Below, in pieces: positions 1 through 7,202 of a stretch of 17,062 nt of DNA. Origin of the DNA: Anaerolineae bacterium (lineage in GTDB: Bacteria > Chloroflexota > Anaerolineae > Aggregatilineales > UBA2796); assembly GCA_020851855.1 (NCBI GenBank), contig JADZBY010000395.1, positions 1 through 17,062 of the forward strand. Direction: 5' to 3'. The position numbers and the translations under genes were made by a program. The notes under the pieces are model-generated. The model worked only from the letters and a program-made list of their open reading frames with translations, had not been told where the DNA came from and ran no database searches. Each line of letters opens with the position of its first letter. The first letter of the stretch is position 1.

Positions 1-34
1 CCGCCGTCGTGACAGGAGACGGCGTCGCATGATC

Positions 35-123
35 AGCCCCGCGCTGAAGCGCCGGGCTAAGACTACAAAGCCCTGAAGGGCTGTAACAGGCCTTTAGCCC
101 GCCAGGGTTTCGTCGTTTCAGCC
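35..123. repeat. Hairpin repeat cluster, copy 1 of a ~60 bp repeat
   Basis: Two hairpin units lie next to each other. Positions 35-58 pair AGCCCCGCGCT with AGCGCCGGGCT (10 of 11). Positions 64-123 begin with AAGCCCTGAAGGGCTG and continue to an imperfect partner at 95-110. The 64-123 stretch matches 3279-3338 in the same orientation at about 50 of 60 positions by my hand alignment. It encodes nothing recognisable. Dispersed, intergenic, hairpin-forming sequence of this kind is typical of REP-like elements; whether a transposase mobilises it cannot be told from this window. Confidence 0.75.
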
Positions 124-168
124 CCGTTGCTTGAGGAGTATTAGACTTTTGGGGCGGGTCAATATGGC

Positions 169-188
169 GGGCGCGTCACGACGCGCCC
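169..188. repeat. Short perfect hairpin (GGGCGCGT / ACGCGCCC)
   Basis: An 8-bp perfect stem closes a 4-nt loop (cacg). No T-run follows, so it is not a convincing Rho-independent terminator. It lies just downstream of the repeat cluster and may be another short dispersed repeat, but no second copy is visible in this window. Confidence 0.5.
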
Positions 189-286
189 CTACACTTTATG
201 GCGTTGTTAGGGCGGCTCTCGGTTGGCGTCGGTGAGATGGTGCGGCTCGTGTCGGGCTGGTTTCAGCACGACGCGCACAGGTTGGC

Positions 287-292
287 TATAAT
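287..292 (+). promoter_or_regulatory. Candidate -10 box upstream of the roadblock gene
   Basis: A perfect TATAAT hexamer lies 118 nt before the chosen start at 411. No good -35 hexamer is seen at 16-18 nt upstream. If it is used, the transcript has a leader of about 110 nt, in which I recognise no structure. Confidence 0.4.
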
Positions 293-410
293 AGAGAACG
301 TCCATCACGATGGGACGCGGTTTCGGCGGATTGTGCACCTGGGCGCGCAGTCACAGGTGAGCACACGGGCAGAACGCACGGACCACCATCACGGTGCAAA
401 GCGAGAGACT

Positions 411-815
411 ATGCAACGGCCAAAGTTTCGACAGGAACTGATCGACGACGCACTCCGGAAACTCCATGCAGTTGTGGACGGCATCACGGCATCGGTGGTC
501 GTGAACCGCGACGGCTTGCTCGTGGCGGCCTTTCCACCCGGCGACGACAAGGACTTTTTGGCCAACCCGACGAGCAGCCCGCAGGTCGCGGCCATGGCGG
601 CGACGCTGATCGGGCTGGCCGAGCGCACGCTGGGCCGGCTGGAGCAGGGCGAATTGGGCCGCCTGCTCATGGAAGGCGAGAAGGGCACGATGGTGGTTTA
701 TCCCGCCGGGCGCGCCACGCTGGCTGTGCTGTGCGAAAAAGACCAGAAGATGGGTCCGGTGCTGTATGCGGCGTCGCGCACGGCGAAGGACATCGCCGCC
801 GTGCTGACCGGCTGA
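411..815 (+). CDS. Roadblock/LC7 domain protein
   Basis: A 134-residue protein that fits one roadblock/LC7 domain from end to end. It has an N-terminal helix (about 5-23), then alternating beta and helix: the strand ASVVVNRDGLLVAAF (27-41), a helix from about 57-80, the strand GTMVVYPAG (92-100), a strand around ATLAVLCEK, and a final helix. Family members (MglB, LC7, MotB-like regulators) are small homodimers that usually act on a partner Ras-like GTPase such as MglA. No GTPase gene is visible here, so the partner is unknown. The frame stays open upstream to 198, but that extension is low-complexity and runs through the candidate promoter, so ATG 411 is preferred; a weak GAGAG lies just before it. 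The gene ends 63 nt before the helicase gene and the two may be co-transcribed. Confidence 0.8.
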   Translation: MQRPKFRQELIDDALRKLHAVVDGITASVVVNRDGLLVAAFPPGDDKDFLANPTSSPQVAAMAATLIGLAERTLGRLEQGELGRLLMEGEKGTMVVYPAGRATLAVLCEKDQKMGPVLYAASRTAKDIAAVLTG

Positions 816-878
816 CCGGCGCTCTCTGCCCGTCCTGCCACAGTAAGCGCTGCAAAGCTACGATCACGAATCTGAGCC

Positions 879-3152
879 ATGCTCCCTGAAACGCTTGAAG
901 GCACAATCGAGCGCATCACGTATTTCAGCGAAGAATCCGGCTATACGGTGCTGCGCCTCAAACCGCATGTCTCCACATCGGGCGGCTCCGGCAAACGCGG
1001 GCCGGACCTGCACACCGTGGTCGGCGTCATGCCGCCGCTTCAGCCCGGCGAGTCGGTGCGCTTCACCGGCGTGTGGGTTATGCACGCCGAATATGGCCGC
1101 CAGTTCAAGGCCGAGTCGGTCATGCAGATCGTGCCCGCCACCGTCGAAGGGCTGCGGCGTTACCTGGGCGGCGGCATGATCAAGGGCGTCGGCCCGACCA
1201 CCGCGCAGCGCATCATCGACCACTTCGGCCTGGACGTGATCGACATCCTGAACAACGCGCCGGAGCGCGTCCGGGAAGTGCCCGGCATCGGCGCGTACCG
1301 GGCCGAGCTGATCGCGCGCTCGTGGGCGGACCAGTTCCGCGTGCGCGAGATCATGATCTTCCTCAAAGGGCACGGCATCACCGACGCGCAGGCCGTCAAA
1401 ATCTACAAAGAATACGGCGAGGCGGCGATCAGCATCGTCAAGGGCGATCCATACCGCCTGGCGCGCGACATCACGGGCATCGGCTTCCGCATCGCCGACC
1501 GCATCGCGCAGAGCCTGGGCCTTGCGCCGGACGCGCCAGAACGCATCCGCGCCGGGGTGCTCTTTGCGCTGGAAACCTTCACCAACGACGGGCACATCTA
1601 CGCGCCGCGCCCGCTGGCGGCGCAGCGCGTGGCCGAATTGCTGATGCTCCAGGCCACAGAAGACGAGTACACCTACGATGACGAGGGACGGCCCATCCCG
1701 CCGCCCAACCCGCTCATCGAGGACGCCATCGATCAGCTTGCCGCCGACGCGGAGATCGTCAAGCAGCACGTGCCGGACGACGACGGCCAGATGGTCGAGG
1801 CGCTGTACCTGCGCTACAACGCCGGGTACGAGCGGCAATCCGCCCGGCGGCTGCTGGAGATGACCGGCACGGGCGTCTCTCGCCTGCGCAGCGCCCGCAC
1901 GATGAGTTGGCTGAAGTTCTTCCAGATCATCGCCCGCGAAGGGCACACCCAGCTCAGCGAGCAGCAAAAAGAGGCGGTCGAGGCGGCGCTGACGCACAAG
2001 GTCAGCGTGCTCACCGGCGGGCCGGGCACGGGCAAGACCACCACGCTGCGCGCCGTGATCCGGGCGTTGGAGTGGAACAAAGCGCGCTACGAACTGGCCA
2101 GCCCGACCGGGCGCGCCGCCAAGCGCCTGAGCGAGGCGACGGGCCGCCCGGCGCGCACCATTCACCGCCTGCTCGGCTTTGTGCCGGGCGAAGGCTTCGG
2201 CCTCAACGCCGATGATCCGCTCGACGTGGACATGCTGATCATCGACGAGGCGTCGATGATCGACCAGGCGCTCTTTTACAATGTGCTCAAGGCGCTGCCC
2301 GCCGAAACGCACCTGATGCTCGTCGGCGACGTGGACCAGCTGCCCAGCGTCGGGGCGGGCGACGTGCTGCGCGACCTGATCCGGAGCGGCGTGCCGCACG
2401 TCACGCGACTGGACACGATTTTCCGGCAGGCCAGCGGCAGCCAGATCATCGCCAACGCGCACCGCATCAACCGTGGTGAGATGCCCATCCTGGACAACCA
2501 GAGCGACGACTTCTTCTGGTTTGGCGGCGACGACCCGTTCGTCGTGGCCGATCTGGTCGTGGACATCGTCAAGAACCGTATCCCGAACCGCTTCGACCTG
2601 GACCCGCTCAACGACGTGCAGGTGCTTGCGCCGATGTACAAGGGGCCAATCGGCATCCAGGCGCTGAATGAGAAGCTCCAGGCGGCGCTCAATCCGCCGG
2701 GGCGGCAGGCCGAAAAGCGCATCGGCGGCATCGTGTTCCGCGTCGGGGACAAGGTCATGCAGACGCGCAACAACTATGAGAAGGACGTGTACAACGGCGA
2801 TATTGGCCGCATCAGCGCCATCGACTTCACCGACCAGAAACTGCGCGTGAACATGAACGACCGGCTGGTTGACTACGACTTCACCGAGGTGGAAGACCTG
2901 GTGCAGGCCTTCGCGGTCAGCGTGCACAAGAGCCAGGGGTCGGAATACCCGGCGGTGGTCCTGCCGGTCATGCCGCAGCACTACATGATGTTGCAGCGCA
3001 ACCTGCTGTACACGGCGGTGACGCGGGCCAAGCGGCTGGTGGTGATGGCCGGCCAGAGGCGCGCCGTGGGGATCGCGGTGAACAACGACAAGGTGACGCG
3101 CCGCTTCACCGCGCTCGCCTGGCGTCTGGCGCAGGGCCGCGGCGGAAGCTGA
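879..3152 (+). CDS. recD2: RecD2-type ATP-dependent DNA helicase (SF1B)
   Basis: A 757-residue protein with the full RecD2 layout. The N-terminal region (1-350) carries helix-hairpin-helix elements: GVGPTTAQRI (103-112), VPGIGAYRAELI (134-145) and a third around DITGIGFRIADRI. The helicase core then shows Walker A GGPGTGKT (380-387), Walker B LIIDEASM (453-460), motif III GDVDQLPSVGAGDVL (483-497), the IFRQ motif (514-517), SVHKSQGSEYP (681-691) and YTAVTRAK (711-718). RecD2 proteins are 5'-3' helicases that act without RecBC in repair or replication-fork processing. Length is normal and no key motif is missing. The start at ATG 879 lacks a clear Shine-Dalgarno; a TACGAT at 859-864 could make a near-leaderless transcript, but no -35 supports it. 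The opposite strand is open for most of the gene, a GC-rich codon artefact. Confidence 0.95.
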   Translation: MLPETLEGTIERITYFSEESGYTVLRLKPHVSTSGGSGKRGPDLHTVVGVMPPLQPGESVRFTGVWVMHAEYGRQFKAESVMQIVPATVEGLRRYLGGGMIKGVGPTTAQRIIDHFGLDVIDILNNAPERVREVPGIGAYRAELIARSWADQFRVREIMIFLKGHGITDAQAVKIYKEYGEAAISIVKGDPYRLARDITGIGFRIADRIAQSLGLAPDAPERIRAGVLFALETFTNDGHIYAPRPLAAQRVAELLMLQATEDEYTYDDEGRPIPPPNPLIEDAIDQLAADAEIVKQHVPDDDGQMVEALYLRYNAGYERQSARRLLEMTGTGVSRLRSARTMSWLKFFQIIAREGHTQLSEQQKEAVEAALTHKVSVLTGGPGTGKTTTLRAVIRALEWNKARYELASPTGRAAKRLSEATGRPARTIHRLLGFVPGEGFGLNADDPLDVDMLIIDEASMIDQALFYNVLKALPAETHLMLVGDVDQLPSVGAGDVLRDLIRSGVPHVTRLDTIFRQASGSQIIANAHRINRGEMPILDNQSDDFFWFGGDDPFVVADLVVDIVKNRIPNRFDLDPLNDVQVLAPMYKGPIGIQALNEKLQAALNPPGRQAEKRIGGIVFRVGDKVMQTRNNYEKDVYNGDIGRISAIDFTDQKLRVNMNDRLVDYDFTEVEDLVQAFAVSVHKSQGSEYPAVVLPVMPQHYMMLQRNLLYTAVTRAKRLVVMAGQRRAVGIAVNNDKVTRRFTALAWRLAQGRGGS

Positions 3153-3278
3153 CGGGCGAAGGGAAACGGTCCCCATCCCGTAAGAAACCCGCACGGGGAG
3201 CGGCTTGCTTCAAATGGATTTTTCAGATGTTAACGCCATCGTCTGGCGCGCCCGCCGCTACAGCGACCGTGCTGAGCG

Positions 3279-3338
3279 TACCAAGCCCTGATGGGCTGGA
3301 ATACGCCTTCAGCCCGTCAGGGCTTCGTAGGTTCAGCC
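3279..3338. repeat. Hairpin repeat, copy 2 (direct repeat of 64-123)
   Basis: AAGCCCTGATGGGCTG (3283-3298) pairs with CAGCCCGTCAGGGCTT (3310-3325) at 15 of 16 positions around an 11-nt loop. Ten mismatches in 60 separate it from copy 1. The differences partly preserve pairing, as expected of a folded element. Copy 2 is followed at 3340-3353 by a second small hairpin (GGACCT tc AGGTCC). Together the two copies bracket the roadblock and helicase genes. The rest of the 3153-3493 gap shows no gene. Confidence 0.8.
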
Positions 3339-3493
3339 TGGACCTTCAGGTCCGGGCGATGCGATCCGCACGTATTCGTTTCTGAAAATCCACCAGCGCA
3401 GGGCAGACTGTGTAATGTCACATCAACTGCACAGACACAGCTGTGCCACCAGATGCGCTTATCCCTATCCGCAAGAAAACTGATAGAAATTCG

Positions 3494-3531
3494 GCACAGC
3501 GCGACGGATCACAGACGCGCTGTGCTAGAAT
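3494..3531 (+). promoter_or_regulatory. Promoter with operator-like dyad before the histidine kinase
   Basis: GCACAGCGCG (3494-3503) and CGCGCTGTGC (3516-3525) form a perfect 10-bp inverted repeat with a 12-nt spacer. The right arm abuts a TAGAAT -10 box (3526-3531), so the dyad fills the space where a -35/-10 spacer lies. The -35 hexamer is poor. A start of transcription 7-8 nt after the -10 falls on the ATG at 3539, suggesting a leaderless mRNA. A nearby palindrome CACAGCTGTG (3436-3445) has a related core and may be a second site. The regulator is unknown. Confidence 0.55.
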
Positions 3532-3538
3532 GACGGGT

Positions 3539-5152
3539 ATGCTGATGCTACCCGATTATCGTGTCCGGCAGCGCGATTACCTGCTCGAAATCTCGCGCGC
3601 CATGACCAGCGAACTGGACCTGGACGAGGTCCTTCGGCTGATCCTGTCCGCCGCCGTGGCCATGCTCGGCGGAGAGGTCGGCTTGATCGCGCTTCGGGAA
3701 GGCGATCACACCTTCCGGGCGCGCGCTACGGCGGGCGTGGACCCGGACCGGCTGTCGGTCTTTGCGCCGCTGCTGGAAAACCTGAACCAGGACGATGGTC
3801 TTGAAGCGTCACGGCTCGATCTGCGTATGCGGCTCGTGGCGCGGGCGCTGGACATCCGGCTGCGGCAGGTCGTCGCGCTGCCCATGATCATTCGCGGCAG
3901 CATCGTGGGCGTCATTTTCGTCTTCCGCACCTATGCCGCCGAATCGAACCCCAACGACCGAGTCCTGCTCCAAAGTTTTGCCGATCAGGCGGCCATCGCG
4001 GTGAACAACGCGCGGCTGGTGCAGACCATCACGGAAGGCCAGCGGCGCACGGCGGCCATGGTCGAGCACAGCGCCGACGGGGTGATGGTCCTGGATGCTG
4101 AGCAGCGCATGGTGCTCTTCAACCGGGCGCTGGGACGCATCACCGGCTGGTCGGCTGCCGAAGCGCTCGGCCAGTTTCACGACAAGGTCATCACCTGGGA
4201 GCGTATCGACCAGGGGCAGGCGCTCGGCGCGGCGCTGGCGTCCGGCTGGCCGTACCGCGCCCGTGGCGATGGCAAGTCTGCGCCCAAAGACATGCCGGAG
4301 CCGCTGTACGTCGAGGGCGATCTCGCCCGCCGCGACGGGACGCGCGTCAGCCTGGGCGTGACCTATGCCGCCCTGCTCGACGACGAAGGCCGTTTGCTGA
4401 ACATTATCGCCAACGTGCGCGACATCACCCATTTCCGGCGCGCCGAAGAGGCAAAATCGACCTTCATCTCCGTGATCTCACACGAACTGAAGACGCCCGT
4501 GGCCGTGATCAAGGGTTATGCCAGCACGCTGCGCCGCGATGATGCGAACTGGGACCACAGCATCGTGCGCGACGGGCTGGCCGTCATCGAAGAAGAGACG
4601 GACCGCCTGACCGAGCTGATCAACAACCTGCTGGCCGCGTCGAAGCTCCAGGCGGAAGGGATGCGGCTGTCGCAGGTGGACGCCGTCGATCTGGTACAGC
4701 TCGTCCTGCGCAGCGCCGAGCGTTTCCAGCTTCAGACGAAGAAGCACGACCTTGTGATCGACTTCCCCGACGACTTCCCGCACGTCATGGGCGACGAGAC
4801 GCGCCTGCGGCAGGTATTTGACAACCTGATCAGCAACGCCATCAAGTATTCGCCCGAAGGCGGCAACGTGCGCATTGTCGGCAGCGCTGACGAGCACAAC
4901 GTCACGGTGGCCGTGTCTGACCAGGGCGTCGGTATTCCCCAGGACGAGCAGGCGCACATCTTTGAGCGGTTTTACCGGGTGGACGACGCGCTGAGCCGCC
5001 GCACGCAGGGCACAGGCCTGGGCCTGTATCTGGCCAGGGCGGTGATTGCAGCGCACGGCGGCGCGATCACCGTGGAGAGCCAGCCGGGCAAAGGCTCAAC
5101 GTTTCGCGTCACCCTGCCGCGCGACGGCGCACCACACCCGTACAGCGCGTGA
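3539..5152 (+). CDS. Soluble GAF-PAS sensor histidine kinase
   Basis: From ATG 3539 this is 537 residues with no transmembrane segment, so a cytoplasmic sensor. Domain order is GAF (about 12-160, opening with RQRDYLLEISRAMTSELDLD), PAS (about 168-300, SADGVMVLDAEQRMVLFNRA), HisKA with phospho-acceptor His315 in SHELKTP, and HATPase_c with the N box DNLISNAIKYSPEGG (Asn433), G1 DQGVG (461-465), IFERFYR and G2 GTGLGL (491-496). All catalytic motifs are intact. No response regulator is adjacent, so the partner and signal are unknown. Starts at 3443, 3530 and 3545 are in frame too; 3539 is chosen because the TAGAAT box sits 7 nt upstream, which excludes 3443 if that promoter is used. No Shine-Dalgarno is present. 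Confidence 0.9.
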   Translation: MLMLPDYRVRQRDYLLEISRAMTSELDLDEVLRLILSAAVAMLGGEVGLIALREGDHTFRARATAGVDPDRLSVFAPLLENLNQDDGLEASRLDLRMRLVARALDIRLRQVVALPMIIRGSIVGVIFVFRTYAAESNPNDRVLLQSFADQAAIAVNNARLVQTITEGQRRTAAMVEHSADGVMVLDAEQRMVLFNRALGRITGWSAAEALGQFHDKVITWERIDQGQALGAALASGWPYRARGDGKSAPKDMPEPLYVEGDLARRDGTRVSLGVTYAALLDDEGRLLNIIANVRDITHFRRAEEAKSTFISVISHELKTPVAVIKGYASTLRRDDANWDHSIVRDGLAVIEEETDRLTELINNLLAASKLQAEGMRLSQVDAVDLVQLVLRSAERFQLQTKKHDLVIDFPDDFPHVMGDETRLRQVFDNLISNAIKYSPEGGNVRIVGSADEHNVTVAVSDQGVGIPQDEQAHIFERFYRVDDALSRRTQGTGLGLYLARAVIAAHGGAITVESQPGKGSTFRVTLPRDGAPHPYSA

Positions 5153-5159
5153 TCGGGGC

Positions 5160-5188
5160 GTGACGGGGCCGGGTTTTTCTGATAGCAT
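5160..5188 (+). promoter_or_regulatory. Weak candidate promoter for the CpXC gene
   Basis: GTGACG (5160-5165), a 17-nt spacer and TAGCAT (5183-5188) each match sigma70 hexamers at four of six positions. The same gap can fold an 8-bp stem, GGGGCCGG (5165-5172) with CCGGCCCC (5195-5202). Either or both may be chance in GC-rich sequence. Confidence 0.3.
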
Positions 5189-5235
5189 GTCCGACCGGCC
5201 CCCTGTCGGGACAGTCGGATCAGAGGAGAGCTTTT

Positions 5236-6705
5236 ATGTTTCAACCGGCGCAAGCCCAGATCAAGTGCCCGAACTGCGGGCAGCCGTTTGTCGCACAGAT
5301 TGAGCAGATCATTGACGGCGGGAAAGACCCGCAAGCCAAGCTCCGGCTGCTCTCCGGGCGCGTGAACAGCGCCGTGTGTCCCCATTGCCGCTTCGAGTTT
5401 CGCATCGGCGCGCCGCTGGTTTACCACGACTCGGACAAACAGCTTTTGCTGGTGCACGTCCCGATGGAACTGGGCATGCCGCAGGCCGAGCAGGACCGCA
5501 TGATCGGCTCGATGACGAGCGCGATCATGAACAGCCTGCCCGCCGAGCAGCGCAAGGCGTACCTCTTCACGCCGCGCAGCATGTTGACCTTCCAGGGCAT
5601 GGTCGAAACGATCATGGAAGCGGATGGCATCACCAAGGAAGTGCTCGAAGCGCGCCGCCAGAAGATGCGCATGATCGAAGAGTTCGTGCAGTCCGATCCG
5701 CAGACGTGGCCGGAGATGCTGGCCGCACGCGACGCCGAAATTGACCAGTCCTTTATCGAGATGTTGAACTCGACGGCGGATGCGGCGGCGATGAGTGGGC
5801 GGCAAGACATCTCCGAGGCGATGCTGGCGCTGCGCGACGCGATGATGGAGCACACCACCGCCGGGCGGCAACTGCTGGCCGAAGTCGAAGCGCAGGAAGC
5901 GGTGATCACCGACGTGGCCGAGCGCCTGAATGGCCTGGGCCGGAATGCCACCCGTGACGACCTGCTGGACCTCATCGCGGAGATGGCCGGGGAAGAAGAC
6001 GCCGAGACGAAACTAAGCGCCGTGGTCACGCTGGCGCGCGCCGCGCTGGACTACGAGCTGTTCATGAAGCTCAGCGAGCGCGTCGGCGCGGCGACTGGCG
6101 AAGCAAAGGACCGCCTGAGTGCGGCGCGCGACCTGCTGATCCAGCTCTCGCGCGAGGTTGACCAGCAGGCGGAACAGGTGACGCGGCAGGCGGCGGGCAC
6201 GCTGCGCGCGTTGCTCGAAGCCCAGGACCTGGACACGACGATCCGGTCGCGCCTGAACGAGATCGACGACACGTTCATGTCGGTGCTGGCGGCGAACATC
6301 CAGCACGCGCAGGAAACGGGCAACCAAGAGACCGCGAACCGTCTCCAGCACATCGCGGACCGGGTGATGGGCATCGTGCAGGAGAGCGCGCCGCCCGCCG
6401 TGCGCTTCGTGAACGAGATGCTCGCCCAGCCCACGCTGGACGACTCGCGGGCCATGCTCTTGCAGCGTGGGCGCGACTTTGGGCCGGGCCTGGTCCAGCT
6501 TTTCGACATCCTGATCCAGGAATTGAGCATGGGCCGACCGGGCGAGGTGCTGGAACGGCTCAAGGCGTTGCGCGAGGCGGCGGCGGAGATGTTCGGCGGG
6601 GAGCTGGCGCAGACCGACGCGCCGCCCGAATCCGGCGATGGCCGCGACCAGCAAGAGTCGCCCATCATCCTGCCCTTTTCGCGCCGACGCCAGCGACCGG
6701 GTTGA
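5236..6705 (+). CDS. CpXC zinc-ribbon protein with long helical C-terminal region
   Basis: A 489-residue protein. The N-terminus has two CxxC knuckles, CPNC (11-14) and CPHC (48-51), followed by a beta-rich stretch ending near residue 75 (QLLLVHVPMELG). This is the pattern of the CpXC domain, a presumed zinc ribbon of unknown function found in diverse bacteria. The remaining ~400 residues are almost wholly helical, rich in Ala, Glu, Leu and Arg, with heptad-like runs around 190-420 and no membrane segment; the fold is not recognised. The tail is acidic and then basic (PFSRRRQRPG). A strong AGAGGAGAG lies 5 nt before ATG 5236. A biochemical role cannot be assigned. The nearest upstream gene is the histidine kinase, 83 nt away, so a shared transcript is possible. 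Confidence 0.8.
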   Translation: MFQPAQAQIKCPNCGQPFVAQIEQIIDGGKDPQAKLRLLSGRVNSAVCPHCRFEFRIGAPLVYHDSDKQLLLVHVPMELGMPQAEQDRMIGSMTSAIMNSLPAEQRKAYLFTPRSMLTFQGMVETIMEADGITKEVLEARRQKMRMIEEFVQSDPQTWPEMLAARDAEIDQSFIEMLNSTADAAAMSGRQDISEAMLALRDAMMEHTTAGRQLLAEVEAQEAVITDVAERLNGLGRNATRDDLLDLIAEMAGEEDAETKLSAVVTLARAALDYELFMKLSERVGAATGEAKDRLSAARDLLIQLSREVDQQAEQVTRQAAGTLRALLEAQDLDTTIRSRLNEIDDTFMSVLAANIQHAQETGNQETANRLQHIADRVMGIVQESAPPAVRFVNEMLAQPTLDDSRAMLLQRGRDFGPGLVQLFDILIQELSMGRPGEVLERLKALREAAAEMFGGELAQTDAPPESGDGRDQQESPIILPFSRRRQRPG

Positions 6706-6715
6706 TAGGGAAGGC

Positions 6716-6868
6716 CCTCACCCCAACCCCTCTCCCGACCGCCGGGTACGGCTGGGAGAGGGGGCAAACACGTTTGAAGGGTTGTGCCGCTCTCGCTGCT
6801 GACCTGCCGCCGCGCGATTTCCCCTTCTCGACGCGGTGCGCCGCGTGGAGAGGGGATTGGGGGTGAGG
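6716..6868. repeat. CCTCACCCC-type inverted repeat element, copy A
   Basis: The outer ends CCTCACCCCAA and TTGGGGGTGAGG are inverted repeats about 150 bp apart. Inside are two hairpins: 6727-6764 (CCCCTCTCCC with GGGAGAGGGG) and 6820-6854 (CCCCTTCTC with GAGAGGGG). The centre, read on the minus strand, has ATCGCGCGGCG, which recurs in the copy at 15983-16125 in the opposite orientation. This marks them as copies of one element, not chance GC-rich hairpins. No protein is encoded. Confidence 0.75.
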
Positions 6869-6899
6869 CCATTTTCCACCCCACATACCACCGCGCTTG

Positions 6900-6935
6900 C
6901 GGGCGGGTTTCCGTGGGATGGACCCGCCCGTTTTT
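6900..6935 (+). terminator. Rho-independent terminator after the CpXC gene
   Basis: CGGGCGGGT (6900-6908) pairs perfectly with ACCCGCCCG (6922-6930), followed directly by TTTTT (6931-6935). It ends transcription from the CpXC side shortly before the transporter promoter begins at 6959. Confidence 0.85.
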
Positions 6936-6958
6936 GTCGTAAATAACGGGCGAACTCG

Positions 6959-6987
6959 TTGACAGCCCATCAAAGCTACTCTATAAT
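6959..6987 (+). promoter_or_regulatory. Perfect-consensus sigma70 promoter of the transporter operon
   Basis: TTGACA (6959-6964), a 17-nt spacer and TATAAT (6982-6987) match the housekeeping consensus at every position. Transcription should start near 6994, giving a leader of about 209 nt. A promoter this strong on a substrate-uptake operon usually needs an added control layer. A loose dyad, TAAT-N6-ATTA (7002-7015), just downstream could be an operator, but it is short and AT-rich. Confidence 0.85.
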
Positions 6988-6993
6988 CCCCGC

Positions 6994-7202
6994 AACACCT
7001 GTAATGACAAGATTATGGGATAACAGCCGTCGACTCAGGTGCGGGCACGTTTCCAGTGATTCGAAGCCAGCCGGCTGTTGCCCGTGCTTCCGACGAGGGC
7101 CGGCCCGGTCTGGCTGTCGGGCGAAGGAGGTGAACCGACTGACGTTTACGCCGTTCCCCCCTGGACTGGCAACGCCTTTAGATGCATTTTTCGGAGGTTG
7201 AA
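6994..7202 (+). promoter_or_regulatory. Long structured 5' leader with orphan Shine-Dalgarno
   Basis: CACCTG at the 5' end (6996-7001) can pair with CAGGTG (7036-7041). AGCCAG-CCGGC (7065-7075) can pair with GCCGG (7099-7103) and CTGGCT (7110-7115). AAGGAGGTGA (7124-7133) is a near-perfect anti-16S match but is not near the operon's first start codon. Its core AGGTG could also pair with CACCT at 6996-7000, competing with the first stem. A CTG at 7139 opens a 20-codon frame ending in TGA at 7199-7201, one base before the ATG at 7203. No known riboswitch class was recognised by eye. Confidence 0.45.

Noticed and set aside
198..410. In-frame N-terminal extension of the roadblock protein
   Set aside because: The extension has no domain, crosses a TATAAT box, and the roadblock fold is complete from residue 1 of the shorter form.
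864..3194. A 776-codon open frame on the minus strand opposite the helicase gene
   Set aside because: It is rich in His, Arg, Asp and Val with no recognisable domain, and mirrors the codon pattern of the clear RecD2 gene. Long antisense frames are common in GC-rich DNA.
3177..3225. Terminator after the helicase gene
   Set aside because: The only stem is 5 bp (CCCGT/ACGGG), and the T-run lies more than 20 nt further on.
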